DNA of 64,000 nucleotides. Origin: Comamonadaceae bacterium CG12_big_fil_rev_8_21_14_0_65_59_15. GTDB taxonomy: Bacteria; Pseudomonadota; Gammaproteobacteria; Burkholderiales; Burkholderiaceae_C. The stretch's first letter is position 1. Each line of letters starts with the position of its first letter. The DNA lies in the NCBI GenBank assembly GCA_002786915.1, contig PCUV01000049.1, positions 155,601 through 219,600 of the forward strand, written 5' to 3'. The position numbers and the translations under genes are program-made. The notes under the pieces are model-generated. The model ran no database searches, was not told the origin of the DNA, and worked only from the letters and a program-made list of their open reading frames with translations. Below, in pieces: positions 38,364 through 48,234 of this stretch.

Positions 38364-38380
<17 letters not shown>
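38330..38380 (+). repeat. Copy of the ~50-bp dispersed repeat at the recA 3' end
   Basis: AAAATAACTACATGTGCTTTATTTATAAGGGCTAGACTGCCTTTTTGC; contains the recA stop codon on the minus strand. Confidence 0.65.
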
Positions 38381-39446
<1,066 letters not shown>

Positions 39447-39592
39447 GGTGGCTCTCCTGAAAAATGGGTGGGGAAAATGGTTGGTTCGGCGTCTTCTGTT
39501 TTTAACAACAGGCTGGATGCGTGAACAGTAGTTTACGGCTCAATCAAGAAGTAATATAAAAATTATTGGTCAAATTGGTTTACTATTTGCAA

Positions 39593-40066
39593 ATGAATCA
39601 CCTTGTCTCGGATCCATTGTGGCGTCGGTCGCACCTCGGGCATTGGCTGGCGTTGGCATTGCAACGATTTGACCAGCGCGTGCTGGCGCTGATGGCCGCC
39701 AACGACCGCATGCCGCTAGCGCTGTCCCACTTGTGCGCGCGCGGTAGTCTGACCGCAGCGCACATCCACATCACGCGTCACCTGGACGTGACCGGCCTGC
39801 GCCTGACCGAACTGGCCCAGCGCGCCGGCGTGAGCAAACAGGCCATGGGCAAGCTGGTGGACCAGTGCGAAGCCTGGGCGCTGGTGCAGCGCCAGCCGGA
39901 TGCCCAGGATGCGCGGGCGCGCCGGGTGGTTTTTACCGACGTTGGCTTTGCGTGGCTCCAGGCTTATGAAGAGGCGGTGCGCCAGACCGAAGCCGAACTG
40001 CGCGACGCGGTCGGCGCCGAAGTGGCCGCAGTGATTGCGATCGGGCTGGAGGCGTATGCCGCCTAA
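39593..40066 (+). CDS. MarR-family regulator
   Basis: LRLTELAQRAGVSKQAMGKLVDQCEAWALVQRQPDAQDARARRVVFTDVG. Confidence 0.85.
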   Translation: MNHLVSDPLWRRSHLGHWLALALQRFDQRVLALMAANDRMPLALSHLCARGSLTAAHIHITRHLDVTGLRLTELAQRAGVSKQAMGKLVDQCEAWALVQRQPDAQDARARRVVFTDVGFAWLQAYEEAVRQTEAELRDAVGAEVAAVIAIGLEAYAA

Positions 40067-40095
40067 AATGAATTCAAAACCCTACAGGAGACACC

Positions 40096-40770
40096 ATGCG
40101 GATATTGATTGCCGAAGATGATCAGGTTCTGGCTGACGGCCTGTTGCGCACCCTGCGTAGTTCGGGTGCGGCAGTGGATCATGTGGCCAGCGGCACCGAG
40201 GCCGACGCCGCACTCATGACCAATACCGAATTTGACTTGCTGATCCTAGACCTGGGCTTGCCCAAAATGCACGGTCTGGAAGTGCTGAAGAAACTGCGCG
40301 CGCGCGGCTCATCCTTGCCGGTGCTGATTCTGACCGCCGCTGACAGCGTGGAAGAGCGCGTCAAGGGGTTGGACTACGGTGCCGACGACTACATGGCCAA
40401 GCCGTTCAGCCTGCAAGAGCTACAGGCACGGGTGCGCGCTTTGAGCCGACGCGGCATGGGCGCGGCCAGTAGCACCATCAAGCACGGCCCGCTGGTGTAC
40501 GACCAGGGCGGCCGCGTAGCCACCATCGATGGTGTGATGGTGGAACTGTCCGCGCGTGAACTGGGCCTGCTGGAAGTGCTGCTGCAGCGCGCGGGCCGTT
40601 TGGTCAGCAAGGACCAACTGGTCGAACGTCTATGCGAATGGGGCGAAGAAGTCAGCAACAATGCGATCGAGGTGTACATCCACCGCCTGCGCAAGAAGAT
40701 TGAAAAGGGACCAATCCGTATCGCCACCGTCCGTGGTCTGGGTTATTGCCTGGAAAAAATCCCCGGGTAA
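40096..40770 (+). CDS. OmpR-type response regulator (QseB/PmrA-like)
   Basis: MRILIAEDDQVLADGLLRTLRSSG...LLILDLGLPKMHGLEVLKKLRARG...ARELGLLEVLLQRAGRLVSKDQLVERL. Confidence 0.95.
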   Translation: MRILIAEDDQVLADGLLRTLRSSGAAVDHVASGTEADAALMTNTEFDLLILDLGLPKMHGLEVLKKLRARGSSLPVLILTAADSVEERVKGLDYGADDYMAKPFSLQELQARVRALSRRGMGAASSTIKHGPLVYDQGGRVATIDGVMVELSARELGLLEVLLQRAGRLVSKDQLVERLCEWGEEVSNNAIEVYIHRLRKKIEKGPIRIATVRGLGYCLEKIPG

Positions 40771-40969
40771 AGATGCCCCCACGCTTGTCATTTCATGTAC
40801 TGCGCTGGACGTGCCCACGTCTGAGTCGTGGGCTCTTCGCGCTGTCCCCATGTGCGCAGGCGCATGGGAAGCCGCAGCACTCAGCCCCATGGGGGCTGTT
40901 TCGGCTTGGGGCGGCCCGGCGCCGAAACGTGCTCTGCGATGGTACACAGCGTAGCCAGTCACATACGCC

Positions 40970-42424
40970 GTGAACATCTTTCAGCGCGAACAGCGCTCGC
41001 TGTTTGGTGAAATCCTGGACTGGATGCTCACGCCACTACTGTTGCTGTGGCCCATCAGCCTGGTATTGACCTGGCTGGTGGCGCAAAGCATTGCCGGCAA
41101 ACCGTTCGACCGTGCGCTGGAATACAACGTGCGCGCCATGGCGCAACTCATCACCGTGCGTCACAGCAAGGCCCACTTTGTGCTGCCGAGGCCGGCGCGC
41201 GAACTGCTGCGTGCCGACGACTCCGACACCGTCTACTACCAGGTGATTGGACCCGGTGGCGAGTTTCTGAGCGGCGAGCGCGAACTACCCCCGCCGCCCA
41301 ACATCAACCGGGTCACCCTCGACGAGGTGCAAATCCGTGACGACGTGGTCAAGGGCTATGACGTGAAAGTGGCCTATGCCTGGGTGCGGCTACCTGGCAT
41401 GGAGGCGCAACCCGCCCTGGTACAGGTGGCAGAAACGCTGGAAAAGCGTTCCGTGCTGGCGACCGAAATCGTCAAAGGCGTGATGCTGCCGCAGTTTGTC
41501 ATCTTGCCGCTGGCGGTGCTGCTGGTCTGGCTGGCGCTGGTGCAGGCGATCAAACCGCTGCACCAGCTCGAAGACCGCATCCGCGCGCGCAAACCCGACG
41601 ACCTGAGCCCGATCGACGCCGAATCAGTACCGCTGGAAGTGTCGCCTCTGGTGGACTCTGTGAATGACCTGTTGCTGCGCCTGACCGAGTCGATTGCCAC
41701 CCAAAAACGTTTTTTGGCGGACGCCGCGCACCAGCTCAAAACGCCCTTGGCCGGGCTGCGCATGCAGGCCGACCTGGCCCAGTTGGAAGGTGCCAGCGCA
41801 GAAGACCTGAAGCAGTCGTTGCGCCAGATCGGGCGCGCCAGCGTGCGCGCCACGCACAGCGTGAACCAGTTGCTGGCGCTGGCACGGGCTGAGAGCAGCG
41901 GCAGCGCCATGCAGCGCAGCGTGTGCGACCTGGCCGAGTTGTGCATGTCGGTGGTGCGCGACTGCGTGCCGCGGGCGTTGGACAAGCACATTGACCTGGG
42001 TTACGAAGGCACACAGCCAGACACCCCGGGCTGCACCGTGTGGGGCAACGCCACCTTGCTCAAAGAGATGGTGCGCAACCTGGTGGACAACGCCATCAAC
42101 TACACCCCGTCCTTTGAAGAGCGTCCAGGCATCATCACCGCCCGGGTCTTGACCGACCCGTTTGGGCGCACGCTGGTGTTACAGGTGGAAGACAACGGCC
42201 CGGGCGTGTCGCAAACCGAGCGCGAACTGATTTTTCAGCCGTTTTACCGGGCGCTGGGCACCGAAGCTGACGGCTCCGGGCTAGGGCTGCCGATCGTGCT
42301 TGAAATTGCGCAGCAACACGGTGCCAGCGTCAGTATGGAAGACACCCGACCCGGGCAGAATCCACCAGGCGCACGCTTTGTCGTGCGGTTTACCGCCACC
42401 GCGCAAGAGCCATCGGATACCTGA
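40970..42424 (+). CDS. Sensor histidine kinase (QseC-like)
   Basis: H-box FLADAAHQLKTPLAGLRMQADLAQ; N-box LVDNAINYTP; G-box VEDNGPGVSQ / GSGLGLPIV. Confidence 0.95.
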   Translation: MNIFQREQRSLFGEILDWMLTPLLLLWPISLVLTWLVAQSIAGKPFDRALEYNVRAMAQLITVRHSKAHFVLPRPARELLRADDSDTVYYQVIGPGGEFLSGERELPPPPNINRVTLDEVQIRDDVVKGYDVKVAYAWVRLPGMEAQPALVQVAETLEKRSVLATEIVKGVMLPQFVILPLAVLLVWLALVQAIKPLHQLEDRIRARKPDDLSPIDAESVPLEVSPLVDSVNDLLLRLTESIATQKRFLADAAHQLKTPLAGLRMQADLAQLEGASAEDLKQSLRQIGRASVRATHSVNQLLALARAESSGSAMQRSVCDLAELCMSVVRDCVPRALDKHIDLGYEGTQPDTPGCTVWGNATLLKEMVRNLVDNAINYTPSFEERPGIITARVLTDPFGRTLVLQVEDNGPGVSQTERELIFQPFYRALGTEADGSGLGLPIVLEIAQQHGASVSMEDTRPGQNPPGARFVVRFTATAQEPSDT

Positions 42425-43141
42425 TCAACGCTCGTTCCGAGGTGCGCAGGGGGTCAGTTCCAGCGTTGCCAGCGCCGCTCCCAAGGCCTGCACCGGCGCT
42501 TGTGCAGGATCGGCTGCCTTGAGCAGCAGGCGGTAGGTGGGTAGCGCGTCCTGCACCTGTATCAGCCGCGCAGTGCGCACGCCACGCTGCGACAAGACAG
42601 CCAAAGCGGCACTGGCCGCCTTCTGTGTGGGGAAAATACCCAATGAAAATCCGAGTTCCAGCTCGGCGACCTTCACCGCCTCAAATGCCACTTTCAGCGC
42701 CACCAATTGAGCGCGTTTTTTGGCCTGGTCAGCCTTGTTGGCAAACTTGCCCAAGTACAGCATCCAGCGCACCGCAGGCAAGAGTTCGTCGATCTGCCAG
42801 GCGTCTGCCTCGAACTGGCTCTGCAACACGGGTCGTAGAACGTCTGCCTGCGCTGCGTCGAGCGCGTTACTTTGCAAACATGTGCGCACAGGTGCGCTGG
42901 CAATGACGTCGGGCGCACTGGCTGGCTGGATCGGGTTGGCGGGGGTGGGCGCAGCGCCAGCGGCACTGGCGACAGCCGACTGCGGCAACACCGTCAGCGC
43001 TTGAGGGTTGACTTGCTGCGTCAGCCGTTCGGGTTCGCGCAGCTGCTCCGGCGCCCAACCGTAAGCGCGCAGCCAGCCTTCGCTCCAGGCAAAGTAGCCC
43101 ACATTCAGCAGCAGCAACAGCAAAACGACCAGGCGCAACAC
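42425..43141 (-). CDS. SPOR-like/hypothetical membrane-anchored protein
   Basis: N-terminal TM (LRLVVLLLLLLNVGYFAWSEGWL) and SPOR-like C-terminus (LGFSLGIFPTQKAASAALAVLSQRGVRTARLIQVQ). Confidence 0.7.
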   Translation of the reverse strand: MLRLVVLLLLLLNVGYFAWSEGWLRAYGWAPEQLREPERLTQQVNPQALTVLPQSAVASAAGAAPTPANPIQPASAPDVIASAPVRTCLQSNALDAAQADVLRPVLQSQFEADAWQIDELLPAVRWMLYLGKFANKADQAKKRAQLVALKVAFEAVKVAELELGFSLGIFPTQKAASAALAVLSQRGVRTARLIQVQDALPTYRLLLKAADPAQAPVQALGAALATLELTPCAPRNER

Positions 43142-43153
43142 GGTGGCAGATCT

Positions 43154-43972
43154 TCAGGCGTGAGGCGCCATGGGTGGGTGCAGCGCGCGCACGCTGACCT
43201 CAGCGCTGGTGATGCGATGCAGGCCGGAGCTGGTTGCCACCAGCAGTGCGCCGTCGGTGTCCACGCCCCGCGCCATACCTTGCGTGCCGTCGCTCAGGGT
43301 AACGCTCACCTGCGCCAGCGCGTCACGCGCGTTAAAGGCGCGTTGCAGTGGCGCAAAACCACGCCGTTCAAACTGCTGTACAGCCGCGACCAGCGGCGCG
43401 GCCACGTAGTGCAGCGCCTGTGATGCCGTGATGTCAGGTAGCAGATCAGTCAATCCGGCAGGTGCAGTGTGCAGGCCATCGGCCGACGGACACACGATGT
43501 TGATGCCGACGCCAATCACCACATAGCGCTGTGGCCCACCCGGATGCCCACCCCAGTTGAGCGTCTCCACCAACACACCAGCGAGCTTGCGGTCTCGCCA
43601 CCATAAATCGTTGGGCCACTTCAGGCGGATGTCGGCGTGCAGACTGTGCGCCAGACTCAACCCCACAGCCAGCGATAAACCAGACCAGTCCGCAGGCGCC
43701 AGCGCTAGTCCCAACGAAAACATCAGGCTACCGGTGCGACCTGTAGCCACGCGCTGATCGATCCACTGTCGCCCCAGTCGGCCACGCCCGGCGTGTTGGT
43801 GTTCGGCCACCAGCAAAACCGGCTCGGTCTGGCCAGCGCGCGCGCGGCGCATCAACTCGGCGTTGGTGGAGTCGATCTCGCGCAGCACCTCCACGGTAAA
43901 GCCGGGCAGACCCGGTTCGATCGCCTGCCAGATATCCTCGCAAGGCCAAGCGGACAGATCAGGCACGGCCAT
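43154..43972 (-). CDS. birA: Biotin--[acetyl-CoA-carboxylase] ligase
   Basis: LREIDSTNAELMRRARAGQTEPVLLVAEHQHAGRGRLGRQWIDQ...RLKWPNDLWWRDRKLAGVLVET. Confidence 0.93.
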   Translation of the reverse strand: MAVPDLSAWPCEDIWQAIEPGLPGFTVEVLREIDSTNAELMRRARAGQTEPVLLVAEHQHAGRGRLGRQWIDQRVATGRTGSLMFSLGLALAPADWSGLSLAVGLSLAHSLHADIRLKWPNDLWWRDRKLAGVLVETLNWGGHPGGPQRYVVIGVGINIVCPSADGLHTAPAGLTDLLPDITASQALHYVAAPLVAAVQQFERRGFAPLQRAFNARDALAQVSVTLSDGTQGMARGVDTDGALLVATSSGLHRITSAEVSVRALHPPMAPHA

Positions 43973-43981
43973 GTCAGCAGC

Positions 43982-44467
43982 TTATTTGCCCGCACGCGGC
44001 TTGCGTTTGGGCGCCAGCAGTGTGCCGCGACAGGTGGGCGCACCGCACCAGCAGGGGTAGTCGGCCTTGAGCTTGGGGGTGTAGCGCTCGTCGATGATCA
44101 GGCCGTAGTCGTAATGCAACTCCTCGCCTGCGGCAATGTCGCGCAAGGCTTTGATGAAGATGCGCCCCCCCACCTCTTCGGCTTCGCAATTGCCGTCGCA
44201 CGAATGGTTGATCCAGCGCGACGAGTTGCCGCCGTGCAGCGCGTCAATCACACGGTGCTCGTCAATATGAAAGTAAAACGTGTGATTGGGGTCAGTCGGG
44301 TCGTGCGGATGCCGCGCCTGCGCCTCTTTCCAGCTAATGACCTCACCGACGTATTCAATAATGGTCTCGCCCGCCGCTATTGGCTGCACGGCATAGACGC
44401 CCTTGCCATGTATGCCCGAGCGGCGGACCTGGATGCGACGGGTTTTTGAAGCGGATTTTTTGGGCAC
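43982..44467 (-). CDS. SET-domain protein (putative lysine methyltransferase)
   Basis: SGIHGKGVYAVQPIAAGETIIEYVGEVIS...WINHSCDGNCEAEEV...EELHYDYGL, post-SET CWCGAPTCRGT. Confidence 0.95.
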   Translation of the reverse strand: MPKKSASKTRRIQVRRSGIHGKGVYAVQPIAAGETIIEYVGEVISWKEAQARHPHDPTDPNHTFYFHIDEHRVIDALHGGNSSRWINHSCDGNCEAEEVGGRIFIKALRDIAAGEELHYDYGLIIDERYTPKLKADYPCWCGAPTCRGTLLAPKRKPRAGK

Positions 44468-44540
44468 GGTAAAAATTTGGTATCGTGAACTCGTATGGGT
44501 GCGCGCGTGTGCGCCCGCGAGGGAAAAGGATTGTAGTCAG

Positions 44541-47500
44541 ATGAATGCCACAGCAACTTCCAAAACATTGGTCATCGCCGAAAAGCCATCGGTGGCACAA
44601 GACATCGTGCGCGCCTTGACGCCACTGGCGGGCAAGTTCGAAAAACACGACGAGCACTTTGAAAACGACACGTACGTGGTCACCAGCGCGGTCGGTCACC
44701 TGGTTGAAATCGAAGCGCCAGAACAATACGACGTGAAACGCGGCAAGTGGAGCTTTGCCCACCTGCCGGTGATTCCGCCGCACTTTGACCTCAAACCCGT
44801 GGACAAGACCAAGACGCGCCTGAATGCTGTGGTGCGGCTGGCCAAGCGCAAGGACGTGGGCTTGCTCATCAACGCCTGCGATGCCGGGCGCGAGGGCGAG
44901 CTGATCTTTCGCCTGATCGAGCAATACGCGGGCGGTGTCAAACCACTGGGCAAACCGGTGCAGCGCCTGTGGCTGCAAAGCATGACGCCGCAAGCCATCC
45001 GCGACGGCTTTCAACACCTGCGTAGCAACGCCCAAATGCAGCCGCTGGCCGACGCCGCGCGCTGCCGCTCTGAGGCCGACTGGCTGGTGGGCATCAATGG
45101 CACACGCGCCATGACCGCGTTTAACTCGCGTGACGGCGGCTTCTTTTTAACCACGGTGGGCCGGGTGCAAACGCCCACACTCAGCGTGGTGGTGGAGCGC
45201 GAGGAGCAAATTCGCGCTTTTGTCAGCCGCGACTATTGGGAAATCCACGCCACTTTTGCTGCTCAGGCCGGCCAATATCCCGGCAAATGGTTTGACCCGG
45301 CCTGGAAGAAAGAGGCCGACGATGCCGAGAAGAAGGCCGACCGTGTCTGGTCTGCCGCACAGGCGCAAGCCATTGCCGATGCGGTGCGCGGCCAGGCCGC
45401 CACGGTCACAGAAGAAAGCAAACCCACCACGCAAGCCAGCCCGCTGCTGTTTGACCTGACCAGTTTGCAGCGCGAGGCCAACGGCAAATTTGGTTTCAGT
45501 GCCAAGGCCACCTTGCAAATCGCGCAAAGCCTGTATGAGCGCCACAAGGCCCTGACCTACCCGCGTACCGACGCGCGCGCCCTGCCTGAAGACTATCTGC
45601 CGGTGGTCAAGCAGACCTTTGAGATGCTGGCCGACTCCGGCATGAAGCACCTGGCACCGCACGCACGCACGGCGTTGAACCACAGTTACCTGCGCTTTAG
45701 CAAGCGCATCTTTGACAACAGCAAGATCAGCGATCACTTTGCCATCATCCCCACGCTGCAAGCGCCCAACGGGCTCTCAGAAGCAGAGCAGAAGCTGTAC
45801 GATTTGGTGGTGCGCCGCTTCATGGCGGTGTTTTTCCCCAGCGCCGAATACCAGGTGACGACGCGCATCAGCAAGGTGCAGCAGCACAGTTTTAAAACAG
45901 AAGGCAAGGTGCTGGTCAAGCCAGGCTGGTTGGCCATTTATGGCAAAGAAGCCGCTGACGAGGTGGCGGATGCCAAAGACGGCGACAAGGGCCAGAACCT
46001 GGTGCCGGTGCTGCCGGGTGAACACCCAGCGGCGGACAGTACCGAAGCGCGTGGCCTCAAAACCCGCCCTCCGGCGCGTTACTCTGAAGCCACCTTGCTC
46101 GGGGCCATGGAAGGCGCGGGAAAAACCGTGGAAGACGACGAACTGCGTGAAGCCATGCAAGAAAAAGGCCTGGGCACGCCCGCCACCCGCGCCAGCATCA
46201 TCGAAGGCCTGATTGCCGAAAAATACATGCTGCGCGAAGGCCGCGAGCTGATCCCGACCGCGAAGGCGTTCCAGCTCATGACGTTGCTGCGCGGGCTCGA
46301 TGTGCAAGAGCTGTCACGCGCCGACCTGACCGGCGAGTGGGAATACAAGCTCAACCAGATGGAGCACGGCAAGCTCAGCCGCGCCAGCTTCATGGCCGAG
46401 ATTGCCGCCATGACCGAGCGCATGGTCAAAAAGGCCAAGGAATACGACCACGACACCGTGCCCGGCAACTACGCCACGCTGACCGCTCCGTGTCCGAACT
46501 GTGGTGGCGTGGTGAAAGAAAACTACCGCCGGTACGCCTGTAGCGGCGCCGACGGTCAGAGCGAGGGCTGTGGCTTTTCGTTTGGCAAAACCCCGGCCGG
46601 ACGCACCTTTGAGCTGGCCGAGGTGGAGCAATTTTTGCGCGACAAACACATCGGTCCGCTGGACGGTTTTCGCTCCAAGGCGGGCTGGCCGTTCAGTGCC
46701 GAGATGGTCATCAAGTTCGACGACGAAACCAAAAACTACAAGCTGGAATTTGACTTTGGCGACGACAAAAAGGGTGAGGACAGCGGTGAACTGATCGACT
46801 TTTCAGCCCAGGAGCCGCTGGGAGCCTGTCCCAAATGCGGCGCTGGCACTGGAGCTGCCACAGGTGGCAGGGTCTTTGAGCACGGCAAGAACTACGTGTG
46901 TGAAAAATCCGTGCCGACGCTGCAGCAAGCCACGCCCAGCTGCGACTTCAAAACCGGCCAGATCATCCTGCAGCAACCCATTGAGCGCGCGCAAATGGTC
47001 AAGCTGCTGGCCACCGGCAAAACCGATTTATTAGACAAGTTCGTATCCATGCGCACGCGGCGCGCCTTCAAGGCCATGCTGGCCTGGGACGCAGCAGCGG
47101 GCAAGGTCAACTTTGAATTTGCACCAAGCAAATTCCCTCCCCGCAAAACCGCCGCCACACCTTTGACCAAAGCCGCGGTCGCTTCAAAATCAGGAGTTCT
47201 TCGCACAACATCCACGGGGGCTACAGCCTCAAAAGCCTTAAAAACTGCAAAACCTGCAGTCAAGAAGGTGGCCAAGGCGACAGCAGCCAAAACGCCGCGC
47301 AAAGCCCCTGCAGCAGGTGCTGGCTCCACACCCAGTGCGGCCCTGGCGGCGGTGATTGGTGCCGAGCCCATCACACGCCCGCAAGCCATCAAAAAATTGT
47401 GGGAGTACATCAAGGCGAACAACCTGCAAGACCCCAAGGACAAGCGCAACATCAACGCCGACGCCAAGCTGCAAGCGGTGCTGGGCCAGCCCACTGTGGG

Positions 47501-47543
47501 CATGTTTGCGCTCACCGGATTGGTGGGCAAACATCTGGGGTGA
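44541..47543 (+). CDS. topB: DNA topoisomerase III with C-terminal SWIB domain
   Basis: MNATATSKTLVIAEKPSVAQDIVRAL...CDAGREGELIFRL...YPRTDARALPEDY; C-terminus ITRPQAIKKLWEYIKANNLQDPKDKRNINADAKLQAVLGQPTVGMFALTGLVGKHL is SWIB-like. Confidence 0.95.
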   Translation: MNATATSKTLVIAEKPSVAQDIVRALTPLAGKFEKHDEHFENDTYVVTSAVGHLVEIEAPEQYDVKRGKWSFAHLPVIPPHFDLKPVDKTKTRLNAVVRLAKRKDVGLLINACDAGREGELIFRLIEQYAGGVKPLGKPVQRLWLQSMTPQAIRDGFQHLRSNAQMQPLADAARCRSEADWLVGINGTRAMTAFNSRDGGFFLTTVGRVQTPTLSVVVEREEQIRAFVSRDYWEIHATFAAQAGQYPGKWFDPAWKKEADDAEKKADRVWSAAQAQAIADAVRGQAATVTEESKPTTQASPLLFDLTSLQREANGKFGFSAKATLQIAQSLYERHKALTYPRTDARALPEDYLPVVKQTFEMLADSGMKHLAPHARTALNHSYLRFSKRIFDNSKISDHFAIIPTLQAPNGLSEAEQKLYDLVVRRFMAVFFPSAEYQVTTRISKVQQHSFKTEGKVLVKPGWLAIYGKEAADEVADAKDGDKGQNLVPVLPGEHPAADSTEARGLKTRPPARYSEATLLGAMEGAGKTVEDDELREAMQEKGLGTPATRASIIEGLIAEKYMLREGRELIPTAKAFQLMTLLRGLDVQELSRADLTGEWEYKLNQMEHGKLSRASFMAEIAAMTERMVKKAKEYDHDTVPGNYATLTAPCPNCGGVVKENYRRYACSGADGQSEGCGFSFGKTPAGRTFELAEVEQFLRDKHIGPLDGFRSKAGWPFSAEMVIKFDDETKNYKLEFDFGDDKKGEDSGELIDFSAQEPLGACPKCGAGTGAATGGRVFEHGKNYVCEKSVPTLQQATPSCDFKTGQIILQQPIERAQMVKLLATGKTDLLDKFVSMRTRRAFKAMLAWDAAAGKVNFEFAPSKFPPRKTAATPLTKAAVASKSGVLRTTSTGATASKALKTAKPAVKKVAKATAAKTPRKAPAAGAGSTPSAALAAVIGAEPITRPQAIKKLWEYIKANNLQDPKDKRNINADAKLQAVLGQPTVGMFALTGLVGKHLG

Positions 47544-47604
47544 GGTGGTCGCACCTTGCGACCGCCTTGTCAAAGTGACAGCAACGGTTTGATATGACGT
47601 CGAA

Positions 47605-48186
47605 ATGAGCACTGACATCCAAGACACCACATCCGCATTGCCTGGCATTGCAGTTTCAATACGAACATTGAGAGAACAGCGTGTCATTCTGGACTCTGAC
47701 CTTGCCGCGCTGTACGGTGTTGAAACCAAGCGGTTTAATGAGCAAATCAAGCGGAATCTGGGTCGATTTCCGACAGATTTCATGTTCCGTTTATCTTCCG
47801 AGGAATTTGAATCTTTAAGGTCGCAATTTGCGACCTTAAAGCAGGGCAGAGGGCAACATCGCAAATACTTGCCCTACGCATTCACCGAGCATGGAGCGAT
47901 CATGGCAGCCATGGTGCTGGGCAGTGACCGAGCCATAGAGGTCTCGGTTCATGTGGTACGGGCCTTTGTGCAGTTGCGCCAAGCCGCCGTCACGCACGCA
48001 GATTTGGCCCAACGCCTCTATGAACTTGAAATGAAAGTAGAGGGTGTGGAAATCAAAACCGACGCTTTTGCCCATAACACGCGCAACCAACTCAGACAGG
48101 TTTTTGATGCCCTGCGCGCGCTCACGCAGCCGCCAGACCCACCCCAGCGGGCCATTGGCTTCATCCTGCCCCCTGACAAACCTTGA
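47605..48186 (+). CDS. ORF6N-domain DNA-binding protein
   Basis: IRTLREQRVILDSDLAALYGVETKRFNEQIKRNLGRFPTDFMFRLS...YAFTEHGAIMAAMVL. Confidence 0.93.
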   Translation: MSTDIQDTTSALPGIAVSIRTLREQRVILDSDLAALYGVETKRFNEQIKRNLGRFPTDFMFRLSSEEFESLRSQFATLKQGRGQHRKYLPYAFTEHGAIMAAMVLGSDRAIEVSVHVVRAFVQLRQAAVTHADLAQRLYELEMKVEGVEIKTDAFAHNTRNQLRQVFDALRALTQPPDPPQRAIGFILPPDKP

Positions 48187-48234
48187 TCCACTACCGTCTG
48201 AACTAACCCGCAACGAAAAGACTGATCTACCACC

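Noticed and set aside
40771-40969. GC-rich segment between response regulator and sensor kinase (cccatgggggctgtttcggcttggggcggcccggcgcc) as a structured element
   Set aside because: Looks like a common intergenic repeat of this group, but only one copy is present here, so I cannot support a claim.
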